DNA of 64,000 bases from the NCBI RefSeq assembly GCF_003614185.1, contig NZ_KZ987724.1, positions 1,482,633 through 1,546,632 on the forward strand, written 5' to 3'. How positions within the stretch are numbered: position 1 is the first letter of the stretch; every line of letters begins with the position of its first letter. Shown here in pieces: positions 26,035 to 34,831 of the stretch. This DNA is from Paenibacillus aceti (GTDB lineage: Bacteria; Bacillota; Bacilli; Paenibacillales; Paenibacillaceae). The notes below the pieces were generated by a model, which worked only from the letters and a program-made list of their open reading frames with translations, had not been told where the DNA came from and ran no database searches. The position numbers were made by a program, and so were the translations under genes.

Positions 26035-27003
26035 TTAACCAATCAATCCGCTCCGCTCCACACTTTCCACGAAATAACGCTGGGCGAAGATGTACAGAAT
26101 GATGATAGGTGCCATAAACAACAGTTCGCCTGCGTTTTTCACCAGATATGCATATAACGGATCGTTCAGGGAGAACGAAGCCCACATAACCGGCAGCTTG
26201 GTGGATAGCACATCGGTCGAGGTGAGGAATAGCGACACATAGTAATTGTCATTCCATTGCCAGACGAAGGAGAACAGGATCACCGTCACCATCGCCGGAA
26301 CAGCATTCGGTACCATAATCCGCGTGAAAGACTGCAGCACGGAGCAGCCATCTATATAGGAAGCTTCCTCTAGCTCGATCGGAATGCCACGGAAGAACTG
26401 ACGGAAGATAAAGATGAACAGCCCGCTCTTAATCCCCATACCCGTGATCGATTGCAGGATGAATGGCCAGTAGCTGTCCAGCAGATTGATCCCCTTCTGC
26501 CCGGTGAATAGCTCGATCAAGCCAAAAATATCAAAATAGCGATAGTTCAAATACGTCGTGACCATCAAGGTTTGCACCGGTACGATGATCGTGAAGATGA
26601 CCCCGCCGAATAACAGACCGCTGCCCTTGAAGCGAAGCCGCGCGAACGCAAAGGCGGCGAGCGAACAGGAGATGAGCTGCAGCAACGTGGACACGCTGGC
26701 GATCAGCAAAGAATTGAGCGCCGTCTTCGGATAATTAAGCGCATTAAAAGCAATGCGGATCGTATCTATCGTGAAATGCTTCGGTATCCATAGCACAGTT
26801 GAATCATACACATCCATACGATCCTTGAAGGAGACGGACAGCTTGAAGAACAGAGGATATAAGATGACGAAGCAGAAGCCCGTAATCAGGATCGCACGTA
26901 CAATCACCCAGCTCCAATGCTTGGCGCGCTGCAGTGGGGATATTGTCTGCAAACTTTTTTTTATTTTCCAAGCGGCCGCCCTGACTTCAGTCTGTACCTT
27001 CAT
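26035..27003 (-). CDS. Carbohydrate ABC transporter permease, MalG-type (second pair)
   Basis: A 322-residue protein with six spans. The EAA loop that contacts the ATPase is present as EEASYIDGCSVLQSFTRIMVPNAVPA (EAA---G pattern slightly changed). A cytoplasmic N-terminal extension of about 30 residues precedes span 1. It is the last gene of the long minus-strand operon, with a terminator after it. No ATPase gene is nearby; Bacillota sugar importers commonly share a MsmX-type ATPase. Paired with the MalF-type gene 20 bp upstream. Confidence 0.92.
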   Translation of the reverse strand: MKVQTEVRAAAWKIKKSLQTISPLQRAKHWSWVIVRAILITGFCFVILYPLFFKLSVSFKDRMDVYDSTVLWIPKHFTIDTIRIAFNALNYPKTALNSLLIASVSTLLQLISCSLAAFAFARLRFKGSGLLFGGVIFTIIVPVQTLMVTTYLNYRYFDIFGLIELFTGQKGINLLDSYWPFILQSITGMGIKSGLFIFIFRQFFRGIPIELEEASYIDGCSVLQSFTRIMVPNAVPAMVTVILFSFVWQWNDNYYVSLFLTSTDVLSTKLPVMWASFSLNDPLYAYLVKNAGELLFMAPIIILYIFAQRYFVESVERSGLIG

Positions 27004-27023
27004 TCAGGTTCCCTCCTTGTTCG

Positions 27024-27974
27024 TTAATCATAGTAGAACACCTTGCGTGAGATCAGCCCCGTTGTAATTAGCAGAATGATAGAGACGATCAGGAAGTATA
27101 CCCATGCCATAGCCGCACTAAGACTGAAATTCAAGGATTGGAACGCCGTGTCCTTAATCATGACGCTAAGCTCATTACGGTTGTAAGAGTCAATGACCGT
27201 GTACACCACATTGGTAAGCATAATCGGACTGATCATCGGTAAGGTGATCTTCCAGAAGGCTTCATATCCTGTCGTTCCTTCAATCCTAGCCGCTTCGTAC
27301 AGCGATGGCGAGATCGACTGCAGGGCGGCGAGGAAGATTAGAATCTGTACGCCGGATGAACTGATCACCTCATAGATCCGGTCTACAGAGCCCGTAATAT
27401 AAGTGACGATCCCACTGCCTACACCTGCTTCAAGCAGCATCCGCTTCAGCTCGAAGCTCGTAAATGCCAGACCGCCGCCCTCCGTCGCCCCTGTGAGGGA
27501 AGCCGCGATAGAGGTCATCTGCGAGCTATTCTCCAGAGAGAGAACCGGCGCAGCAAGCAGCACGGGCAGGAAGAAGATCGCCCTTGCGAACACCCTTCCC
27601 CTGAACTTCTGATTGATCAGTGTCGCCACGAATAAGCTGAAGATCGTAATTGATGGGACGCTGATCACAATGTCCATAATTGCTTCGACCAGCGTTCGAT
27701 TGAAGGTAGGATGCTTCGTGAACAGCTCCCGATAGAAGCTGAACCCAGCGTAACTTGTATCGAAGCCACCCTTGCCCAGAGTGAGCGTATTAAGACTGTA
27801 GATAAAGGATTGATACAGCGGGATCAGGAACAAGAAAATGAAGCCAAGCAGCCATGGAGTGACGAATAGCACTCCTAATACTGCTTTTTTCTGATTCATG
27901 GTGAGCTTGGTGTGTTGCTTCGGTATTCTTCGCTTTTCCCCGGTTCGTGTCCGCCATTTCAGCAGCTTGCTCAT
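27024..27974 (-). CDS. Sugar ABC transporter permease, MalF-type (second pair)
   Basis: A 316-residue permease with six spans. The EAA-type loop is YEAARIEGTTGYEAFWKITLPMISP. The N-terminal basic segment is cytoplasmic. The start overlaps the DUF5696 stop by four bases (ATGA), and the GGAGG site is inside that gene. It forms a heterodimer with the next gene. Confidence 0.92.
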   Translation of the reverse strand: MSKLLKWRTRTGEKRRIPKQHTKLTMNQKKAVLGVLFVTPWLLGFIFLFLIPLYQSFIYSLNTLTLGKGGFDTSYAGFSFYRELFTKHPTFNRTLVEAIMDIVISVPSITIFSLFVATLINQKFRGRVFARAIFFLPVLLAAPVLSLENSSQMTSIAASLTGATEGGGLAFTSFELKRMLLEAGVGSGIVTYITGSVDRIYEVISSSGVQILIFLAALQSISPSLYEAARIEGTTGYEAFWKITLPMISPIMLTNVVYTVIDSYNRNELSVMIKDTAFQSLNFSLSAAMAWVYFLIVSIILLITTGLISRKVFYYD

Positions 27975-30586
27975 GCTTCTCCACCTCCTGTCACGCGATA
28001 CCCCAGCGCCTCAATCGTCATCCCGTCCACGGTAACAGCTACCCGGTTATAATTCACTAACACGCGAAGCCCTTGCCCATAGGTCGTCTCATATACCTGT
28101 TCCTGCAACCTGCGATGATTGGTGATCGGCTGATTACGGACCTCCCCGAGCACCTCATTCATCTCTTGGTACCCCTGGGCTGCTTCATCGATCCAGTTCA
28201 TATAAGAAGCGGAATACAGCCCGTTCAGCTTCGTATCACGGATCATGGCAGGATCTGCATAGAACCATTGATAAGCAGGCACCGCGCCAGTCTCCAGTAT
28301 GCGCAGCAGCGATACACGAGGGTCCTGATCCTGCTCCAGATTCAGCGGCCTGCCCGCATAATCCATATAGCCGTGGATCACGATCGAATAGAACGGCACT
28401 TCCTCCGTCTCGATATTGAAGCGACTGCTCCGTAGTGGAGCATTTACAATCGTGCTGGCATAAGGAAGGCTGTAGGCATTCCCGCCGCTGATCATCAGCC
28501 GCTCCATCTCGGTCTTCATCTTCTCCAGGCTGTCCGTTACCAGCGATTGCACCTCCTGCCTGGACGTCGTCTTCTCTGGCGCCACACTGCTGTTCAACTC
28601 CTCGCCCAGATCACGCAGAGACAGGGAGCGGATAGGATAAGGTGTAATATGATTCACAAATGCATCTGTGATGCTCTTGAGCTTATCCGGAGCGAGCAGA
28701 TAATACAGTCTTTCCGCGAGATTCGTCGTCACCAGGTCAACAGCCTGCCTGGACGCGCCTTTACGGTTCAAGAATCTGGTGCTGTCCCGCTGTGCTTTGA
28801 ATCCTTTGCCGTTCTTATATACTCGCTGGAAGGCGACATCGGGATACAGCTCAATCTGATGCTCCTTCGTGTACTCGATCAGCTTCTCAAGCCCCTTCGC
28901 TCCGCCGAGCACCCGCTCCGGCTTGACCCTAGAAGGCAGCGAATGGTAATAGCCGCCATTGAACCAGCCGGAATATTTAAGCTGGATACGGTGGATGCCC
29001 TGCTGTTGGAGCTGTTCGAGGATCTCTATCGCCTCGCTGTAGGTCGTAACCGCTTCTACAGTTTCGTAGGGAATACCGAGGAACGTCTTGCGCACCGGGA
29101 TCGCCCCCACCAGCTCGACCACGAAAGGAAGCTCCCCGTTCTCCGGCAGCGGTGTCAGGCCATGCTGCTGAATCAAATATTGGCGATATCGTTCAGCCAT
29201 GCCCACATAATTCGCTTTGGCTCCGCTCAAGAAGCTATACCGGATCGCGATCCCCTGGCTATACATCGCTGAGTATTTCGGAATCTGCCGGGTCACTGAT
29301 CCGGCGCGGAATTGGACCGGCTCCATATCCTTCATGCGGAAGGAAGCATTCACGCGGTTGTAGCTGTTCAAGCGTCCACTCGGCTCAGCGTGAATAGACG
29401 CCTGCGCATCTCCCTCTTCAATAATCGCCAGCAGCGCCTCATCCCCGCGCTTCAGCCCGAATACGGGCAGGCGCGATATTTCCTTGTACTGCGCTTGTAT
29501 CAGCTCATTGCCCTTCGGGGTAGCGTCCTCCCCGTACAGCGGTAATTCATAGGCTCTGGCCCCGGCATGATTCTGATTCAACTCGAACAATGCTCCCGAA
29601 CCATCCGGTACGAGCATGTAGCCTTCTTCTTCCAGCCCGGCAGCACCGAAGAAGGGCAGAAGCTGAATCGTATGCAGCGGAAAGGCCTCTGTATCCTGGA
29701 CATCCTCAGTATCGATTCGGGCCAGTAGCTGCGGCCCGTCAAGCTCATATACTAGCGGCACGATGAAGCGAGGCGCTGCGCTCTCCTTAACCACGGTGTC
29801 CCCATCGGCTGCGGAGCTGTTCTGCTTCGCTTCCTCTGCCGTATAGCCGATCGATTCGAGGATTTCCACCACATCCTTCACGATGTAATCCTGCATCTCC
29901 TTGCGCTCATACTGCTGCTTCTCCTCATTGTAGAAGAAGCGGTTGCGCAGCCGGCTACGCATCGATTCATCGCTAATCTGCTCCAGAATTCGCTGCTCGA
30001 ATCGTTCCTTGCTGATCACCTTCGGAATCGCCCCTAGCCCCTGCTCAGAGCTCCCGATCTCATAGGTGATCTTCACACCCTGCGGCAGCTGCTCGATCTC
30101 GAACTGTCCCTTCGTGATGCTCTCCGCCGCATTATTGATCAGCGATTCATGCCCTTTATCATTGAAATAGGACAGGATCAGCTGGGAATCGAGATCACTG
30201 CGGTTGGCCGCCTTCGCGATCTTATCCTGATCGCGGTCGGCAGGATTACTGCTCCAGAGTTGACCAGTGCGCTTATCCCGCACTGACAGGACTGTCGTCT
30301 TGCTGTTTAAATACAACTGCAAATTCTCATTCTCCGCCACCAGATCAGCACCCTGCGGCAGCTCAGGCAACTCCGTTGGCTTCGCCACTGCCGAGCTTTG
30401 CTTCGCGCCCACATCACTTTCCTTGACGCTGAAATCCGCCGCTTTCACCCCGTCCTGCGTCTGGATCTCAGCAGCCGCGCTTACTTCCTCGGCCCTGATC
30501 GTATTACCCGCTCCTCCGCTGCCAATCCCTGCTGCAAGGAGCAGGCTGCAGCAGAGCAGAATGACCCATTTTCTCCGTATGCCCAT
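27971..30586 (-). CDS. DUF5696 domain-containing exported protein
   Basis: An 871-residue protein with a signal peptide (WVILLCCSLLLAAGIGSGG, cleavage near 28-32). It holds the features of the DUF5696 group: an N-terminal NLQLYLNSKTTVLSVRDKRTG block, GYMLVPDGSGALFELNQN near 330, and a barrel-like IHRIQLKYSGWFNGGYYHSLPSRV segment near 545. The fold in the second half reads like a TIM-barrel glycoside hydrolase, but I cannot identify acid/base residues, so activity is not claimed. It sits between the NHL-YIP1 gene (12-bp gap) and a permease pair, so a role in handling an imported glycan is likely. Confidence 0.8.
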   Translation of the reverse strand: MGIRRKWVILLCCSLLLAAGIGSGGAGNTIRAEEVSAAAEIQTQDGVKAADFSVKESDVGAKQSSAVAKPTELPELPQGADLVAENENLQLYLNSKTTVLSVRDKRTGQLWSSNPADRDQDKIAKAANRSDLDSQLILSYFNDKGHESLINNAAESITKGQFEIEQLPQGVKITYEIGSSEQGLGAIPKVISKERFEQRILEQISDESMRSRLRNRFFYNEEKQQYERKEMQDYIVKDVVEILESIGYTAEEAKQNSSAADGDTVVKESAAPRFIVPLVYELDGPQLLARIDTEDVQDTEAFPLHTIQLLPFFGAAGLEEEGYMLVPDGSGALFELNQNHAGARAYELPLYGEDATPKGNELIQAQYKEISRLPVFGLKRGDEALLAIIEEGDAQASIHAEPSGRLNSYNRVNASFRMKDMEPVQFRAGSVTRQIPKYSAMYSQGIAIRYSFLSGAKANYVGMAERYRQYLIQQHGLTPLPENGELPFVVELVGAIPVRKTFLGIPYETVEAVTTYSEAIEILEQLQQQGIHRIQLKYSGWFNGGYYHSLPSRVKPERVLGGAKGLEKLIEYTKEHQIELYPDVAFQRVYKNGKGFKAQRDSTRFLNRKGASRQAVDLVTTNLAERLYYLLAPDKLKSITDAFVNHITPYPIRSLSLRDLGEELNSSVAPEKTTSRQEVQSLVTDSLEKMKTEMERLMISGGNAYSLPYASTIVNAPLRSSRFNIETEEVPFYSIVIHGYMDYAGRPLNLEQDQDPRVSLLRILETGAVPAYQWFYADPAMIRDTKLNGLYSASYMNWIDEAAQGYQEMNEVLGEVRNQPITNHRRLQEQVYETTYGQGLRVLVNYNRVAVTVDGMTIEALGYRVTGGGEA

Positions 30587-30598
30587 GTCCGGCCCTCC

Positions 30599-32707
30599 TT
30601 ACAACCTTGCCCGAATTTCGATGAAGATCGATTGGGCGAATGCGATCATTTGCTGCAGCAAGCTGAAGCACAGAATACCGAGGAAGACGATGAACAGCAT
30701 GACGATCACCGTCAGGAATAATGTTAAGATCGTCTTATAAATGCTGTACTGATGCACCGTCATCATGCCGACGAAGAGCAGCCATAGGAACCAGATCACT
30801 GCGATCGTCTCCATCAGATAGTAGAAGGTCGCTTCCTCGCGCGTCATTATATTGCTGAACAAGATCTGCGGGATATAGACGATGACGAGTGGAAGCAATG
30901 AATATCCGGTCGCCATCACGATATCGCGGAATTTCCCTTCGCCGTCCATCAGCGTCGTTAATGACCAGTTCGCGATACAGAACAGCAGGAACGGCAGAGC
31001 AACATAGCTCAGCTCGCTAAGACTGTTCAGCTCGGACGGCTTGTTGAAGTTCACGATGAATCCGGTATACTGCTGCTTCAGGATCATCACCAGCATCAGC
31101 AGCATCAGGATCATGACCGCGATCTTGATGCGTCCCTTCTGCTCATACTTCATTTCCCAGAACCCATTAAAGGGACGAAATATCGTGTGAAAAGGTGTCG
31201 AGATCACGCCCCGATCCACATAGAAAGCCTTGGCTCTGCGCCTTACCCACAGCACCCGCGCTGCGATTGCTAGAGCGGCGGCAGTGAGCAATCCGGTCAT
31301 CATCGTCCCGAAATGATCCCAGAGGAACTCCTTGCGATAGCGCTTGAACGCCTCGGAGTAATACTTGCGGTTGTTGCCATGCTTGAAATACTCCATCGCC
31401 AGATGATTCTGATCCTTCTTCATCAGCGCCTTGCCGATGCCGATATAGGCAATATCGAAATTAGCGTTCAGCTGGAGCACTTCCTCCCAGGCTGTGGCGG
31501 CTTCATCCGCTCTTCCGTCATAATGCGCCTTCACCGCACTGCGGATCAGCTCGCCATAGCGAGTCGGGGCAAAGATCGTCAGGCGGTTCATCTCCTGATC
31601 GAGCACGACCATCCGCTCCCCTTGCATCGCCATGGCGACCGGCTTCTGAAAGTTGTCCGAGCGCGTCCCCACCCCGCCGAATTGATAGAGCAGATTGCCA
31701 TCCCGATCATAAGTAAAGATACGATTGCGCGCTGAATCCAGGCCACTGTACATCCCGCTCACATCGGAGACCACGTCGATGAATCTGGAGCTGCCGGCAT
31801 TCTGTAAATCAGCTGCTTCTCCCTCTGAAGCCTCGACATGAATGACCGATACATCCCCCATCGGGCTGAAATATCCTTCCCTTCTCAGAATATCCTCCCC
31901 ACTCGGGTTGAAGCGCTTGATCGGCGCCTTCGAGTTAATCTCTGCGGAGACCGCATAGATGAAGCCGCGTTCATCCACATCGAGATTGCTGAATTCGACG
32001 GGCAGGAACAGCTCCATCTGTTCTGATTGCTCCTTCGTTGATAATCTTTTCCATAGTAGGTCTGCCGGGCTAAATCTGACCTTGTTCGTACCGACATATC
32101 CCTTGAAGCTGCCGCTGGTATCGAACTCCATAATTCCTTCATAGGCCCCTTGCGCGACTACATAAATCCGATTGGCTAGATCCACATAGATCTTGTTCGG
32201 AAAAAACTGAAATCCCTCCGGCAAAACGCTGGATTCCGGCGCTTCGATGATCTGTAGCAGCTGACCCTGCTCATCTAGCTTCACAATCCGCTGATTCTGC
32301 GTATCGGCGACATACAGATTGCGGTTTGGATCTACATAGAGGCCATAGGGCTTATTGAAATGATCCGGCATGGGCGCTTCGACTCCATCCCCCGGCGGAA
32401 AATCCTTAATAATCCGTATCAGCTTGCCCTGCTCATCCAACACCACGATCCGGTTATTCCCGGTATCTGCGATATAAATGTGATGATCATCCGCAACGAA
32501 TACATCCTGCGGCGTGTTCAATTCGCCGATCCCCAGATCAGTCCCATAGATATGTCTCTCGGCCAGATAAGGATATGGCGCAGGCTCTGCGTCGCCCCAA
32601 TAGGAATAGTTATAGCCGTAATCCGGCAGCGCATCGGCTTCGGGAGCAAGGCCGAGGAACAGGCTGATCAGCACTAGAACGGAGGTCATCCTTCGTATCC
32701 AAGTCAA
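30599..32707 (-). CDS. Exported NHL-repeat propeller with C-terminal YIP1-type membrane domain
   Basis: A 702-residue protein. The signal peptide (residues 1-26, VLVLISLFLGLAPEADA) is followed by an NHL propeller at about 45-370, with repeats such as IYIADTGNNRIVVLDEQGK and LYVADTQNQRIVKLDEQGQ. A short TPR-like helical stretch (about 400-450) comes next, and then six hydrophobic spans of a YIP1-type domain (about 470-700). TTG 32707 has GGAGGG seven bases upstream; the in-frame extension to 33145 overlaps the permease gene and is not used. Function is unknown. The outside propeller could bind a glycan or a protein. Confidence 0.85.
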   Translation of the reverse strand: MTWIRRMTSVLVLISLFLGLAPEADALPDYGYNYSYWGDAEPAPYPYLAERHIYGTDLGIGELNTPQDVFVADDHHIYIADTGNNRIVVLDEQGKLIRIIKDFPPGDGVEAPMPDHFNKPYGLYVDPNRNLYVADTQNQRIVKLDEQGQLLQIIEAPESSVLPEGFQFFPNKIYVDLANRIYVVAQGAYEGIMEFDTSGSFKGYVGTNKVRFSPADLLWKRLSTKEQSEQMELFLPVEFSNLDVDERGFIYAVSAEINSKAPIKRFNPSGEDILRREGYFSPMGDVSVIHVEASEGEAADLQNAGSSRFIDVVSDVSGMYSGLDSARNRIFTYDRDGNLLYQFGGVGTRSDNFQKPVAMAMQGERMVVLDQEMNRLTIFAPTRYGELIRSAVKAHYDGRADEAATAWEEVLQLNANFDIAYIGIGKALMKKDQNHLAMEYFKHGNNRKYYSEAFKRYRKEFLWDHFGTMMTGLLTAAALAIAARVLWVRRRAKAFYVDRGVISTPFHTIFRPFNGFWEMKYEQKGRIKIAVMILMLLMLVMILKQQYTGFIVNFNKPSELNSLSELSYVALPFLLFCIANWSLTTLMDGEGKFRDIVMATGYSLLPLVIVYIPQILFSNIMTREEATFYYLMETIAVIWFLWLLFVGMMTVHQYSIYKTILTLFLTVIVMLFIVFLGILCFSLLQQMIAFAQSIFIEIRARL

Positions 32708-32727
32708 TTGTGAGCCCTCCTTCTCTC

Positions 32728-33621
32728 TTATTCTTTGAGCCCTGAGGTAGACATCGTCTGTATGACACTGCTCTGTGTCAGAACGAAGATCAATACTGGC
32801 ACGATCATCATAATCAGCGCAGCCGCAGCCATCGGACCCGAGCGGTAGAAGCCGCCGGACAGAATCTGGCTGAACACATAATCCATCGTCTTGAGCTGTT
32901 CGCTGTAGACGAATGATGCCCCCTGCCCCCCGCTCCCGGTGCCCCATAAGCCCTTGAAGGAGAATATAATCAAGGTCAGCCAGGCCGGCTTCACCATCGG
33001 CATGACGATGCTGCGAAAGATGCGGAATTCGCTGGCTCCGTCTATCTTGGCCGCTTCGATCAAGGCATCGGGAATTTGCTCCATGAACTGCTTCATCAGG
33101 AACAGCCCGAGCGAAGTTGCAAATGCCGGGAAGATAAGCGCCCAATAGGAATCGAGCAGACCGAGCCAGGTGATCGTCAGATAGTTCGGGATCGCCGTCA
33201 CCTGCGAAGCAAACATCAACGAGAGGACGACGATCGTGAACAGGATGTTCCCTCCCGGAAGCTTCAGCTTGGCGAGCGGGTAAGCCGCCATCGAGGCCAG
33301 AATCACGTGTCCGACGGTGCCCGTCAGAGCGACGAAGATCGTATTGAACATATATCGCGATAACGGTACCCAGGTATTGGAGAAGATCAAGATCAAATCA
33401 TAGAAATTGTCCATCGTCGGAGAACGCACGAAGAAGGTCGGCGGAAATAAGAATAGCTCATCCAGCGGTTTCAGCGCCGTGCTGATCATGAACACAAACG
33501 GAACCGCCATGAAGACGCCCGCGCCCGCCAGGAAAAGGAACAGCACCATGTCCACCGGCAAGGAGCGGTTCAGCTTCTTCTGCCTGCGCCATCTCCATCT
33601 CCATCGAATCGTCCATTTCAT
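32728..33621 (-). CDS. Carbohydrate ABC transporter permease, MalG-type (first pair)
   Basis: A 297-residue, six-span permease. The EAA loop reads IEAAKIDGASEFRIFRSIVMPMVKPA, a textbook match. A very basic N-terminus precedes span 1. GGTAGGTGA lies upstream. It ends 20 bp before the NHL gene and begins 3 bp after the MalF-type partner stops. Confidence 0.94.
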   Translation of the reverse strand: MKWTIRWRWRWRRQKKLNRSLPVDMVLFLFLAGAGVFMAVPFVFMISTALKPLDELFLFPPTFFVRSPTMDNFYDLILIFSNTWVPLSRYMFNTIFVALTGTVGHVILASMAAYPLAKLKLPGGNILFTIVVLSLMFASQVTAIPNYLTITWLGLLDSYWALIFPAFATSLGLFLMKQFMEQIPDALIEAAKIDGASEFRIFRSIVMPMVKPAWLTLIIFSFKGLWGTGSGGQGASFVYSEQLKTMDYVFSQILSGGFYRSGPMAAAALIMMIVPVLIFVLTQSSVIQTMSTSGLKE

Positions 33622-33624
33622 CGG

Positions 33625-34599
33625 CTAGTCACCTACCTTCTTCAGAAGCTTCTGAACGATCAGGTTCGAGCCGAGCATGATCGCGAAGAGTACGGTAGCG
33701 ATAGCGCTCGCATATCCCATCTCGAAGCGGATGCTGCCATAGTCGTTCAGATGAGTCACAATCGTGTGTCCGGCGTACTGCGGACTTGGAAAGCCAACCA
33801 TATTCGTCGCCACATCAGCGACCGCAAACGAGGATGTTATCTGCATCACGGCGCCGAACATCAGCATCGGCCTCAGCGACGGCAGTGTAATGAACCACAG
33901 CTCCTGCCAGCGATTGCGAATCCCATCGATCGCCCCCGCTTCGATCAGCGACATATCCATCCCCTGCAGACCGGCGATGAAGGCCAGGAACGCCGTTCCC
34001 AAGCTAAGCCATAGCTGCACGATCATAATGATGAACAGCATGTATTTCGGGTCCTGAAGCCATTGAATCGGTTCCAGGATGAAGCCCCATTTCATCAGAA
34101 AAGCATTCACATATCCGAACGAATCGCCGGAGAACGCCACCTGCCAGATCAAATACACATTGCCTGATATGGATGGTGCATAGAACAACAGTGTGATCAC
34201 TGAGCGAATCCGTGGAGGTAATTCGTTAATTAACCAAGCGAGAAAAAAACAGGCGATATAACTGAGTGGCCCCGTAACGACGGCGAACAGTAAGGTATTC
34301 TTCAAGGCGATCAGGAACACATCATCCTTGATGAACAGGTTCGCGTAATTCTCCCAGCCGATGAAGCTCGGCGGCTCCAGAATATTGAAATTGGTGAAGC
34401 TGAGTCCCAGCGCCATGAGTACAGGGAAAGCGGTGAAGATGAAGAAGAGAATGAAATATGGGGCCAGCAGCATATACCCTTGCCGCTTCATCTTCATCTC
34501 ACGGAATAGCTGTGCTGCCCGCCCCTTGTCAGGTCCTCCCAGACGATGCAATTCGGGATTCGTAGCGATCTCTTGAAGCCCTTGATTGGATAGTGACAT
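33625..34599 (-). CDS. Sugar ABC transporter permease, MalF-type (first pair)
   Basis: A 324-residue permease. The N-terminal 35 residues are cytoplasmic, followed by six spans. The EAA-type loop is LIEAGAIDGIRNRWQELWFITLPSLRPM. GAGGGAGG precedes the start. A 233-bp gap holding repeat element A3 separates it from the binding-protein gene upstream, the only large gap inside this operon. Confidence 0.93.
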   Translation of the reverse strand: MSLSNQGLQEIATNPELHRLGGPDKGRAAQLFREMKMKRQGYMLLAPYFILFFIFTAFPVLMALGLSFTNFNILEPPSFIGWENYANLFIKDDVFLIALKNTLLFAVVTGPLSYIACFFLAWLINELPPRIRSVITLLFYAPSISGNVYLIWQVAFSGDSFGYVNAFLMKWGFILEPIQWLQDPKYMLFIIMIVQLWLSLGTAFLAFIAGLQGMDMSLIEAGAIDGIRNRWQELWFITLPSLRPMLMFGAVMQITSSFAVADVATNMVGFPSPQYAGHTIVTHLNDYGSIRFEMGYASAIATVLFAIMLGSNLIVQKLLKKVGD

Positions 34600-34643
34600 G
34601 TAATGAGACGCCTCCCTTCTCTAACAGAAGTTGTTCAAGATCT

Positions 34644-34828
34644 CTAACGAAACACCAGAGCGCTATTTTCCCAAAAACGAGCGCGTTTTAAATCTAACGA
34701 AACACCATAACGTTATTGCTGAGAAATACAGACTTACGGTCATAATTCCGGCTCGATAGCGATACCAGGTTTCGTTACAATTTTTAAAGTCACCTTTGGG
34801 TGCAGATAGCGATACCCTGTTTCGTTAA
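34644..34828. repeat. Four-unit intergenic element A3 (complete), inside the sugar operon
   Basis: Forward units start at 34644 and 34694, inverted units at 34755 and 34805 (spacings 50, 61, 50). It begins 4 bp past the stop of the CBM-like binding-protein gene and precedes the first permease pair. It could end, weaken or protect the transcript there. Confidence 0.88.
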
Positions 34829-34831
34829 AAC

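Noticed and set aside
28547-29272. 241-codon plus-strand frame across the DUF5696 gene
   Set aside because: Opposite-strand shadow, no ribosome site, composition typical of an antisense frame.
32708-33145. Upstream extension of the NHL-YIP1 frame
   Set aside because: It runs through the permease gene in another frame; TTG 32707 has a ribosome site and starts a good signal peptide.
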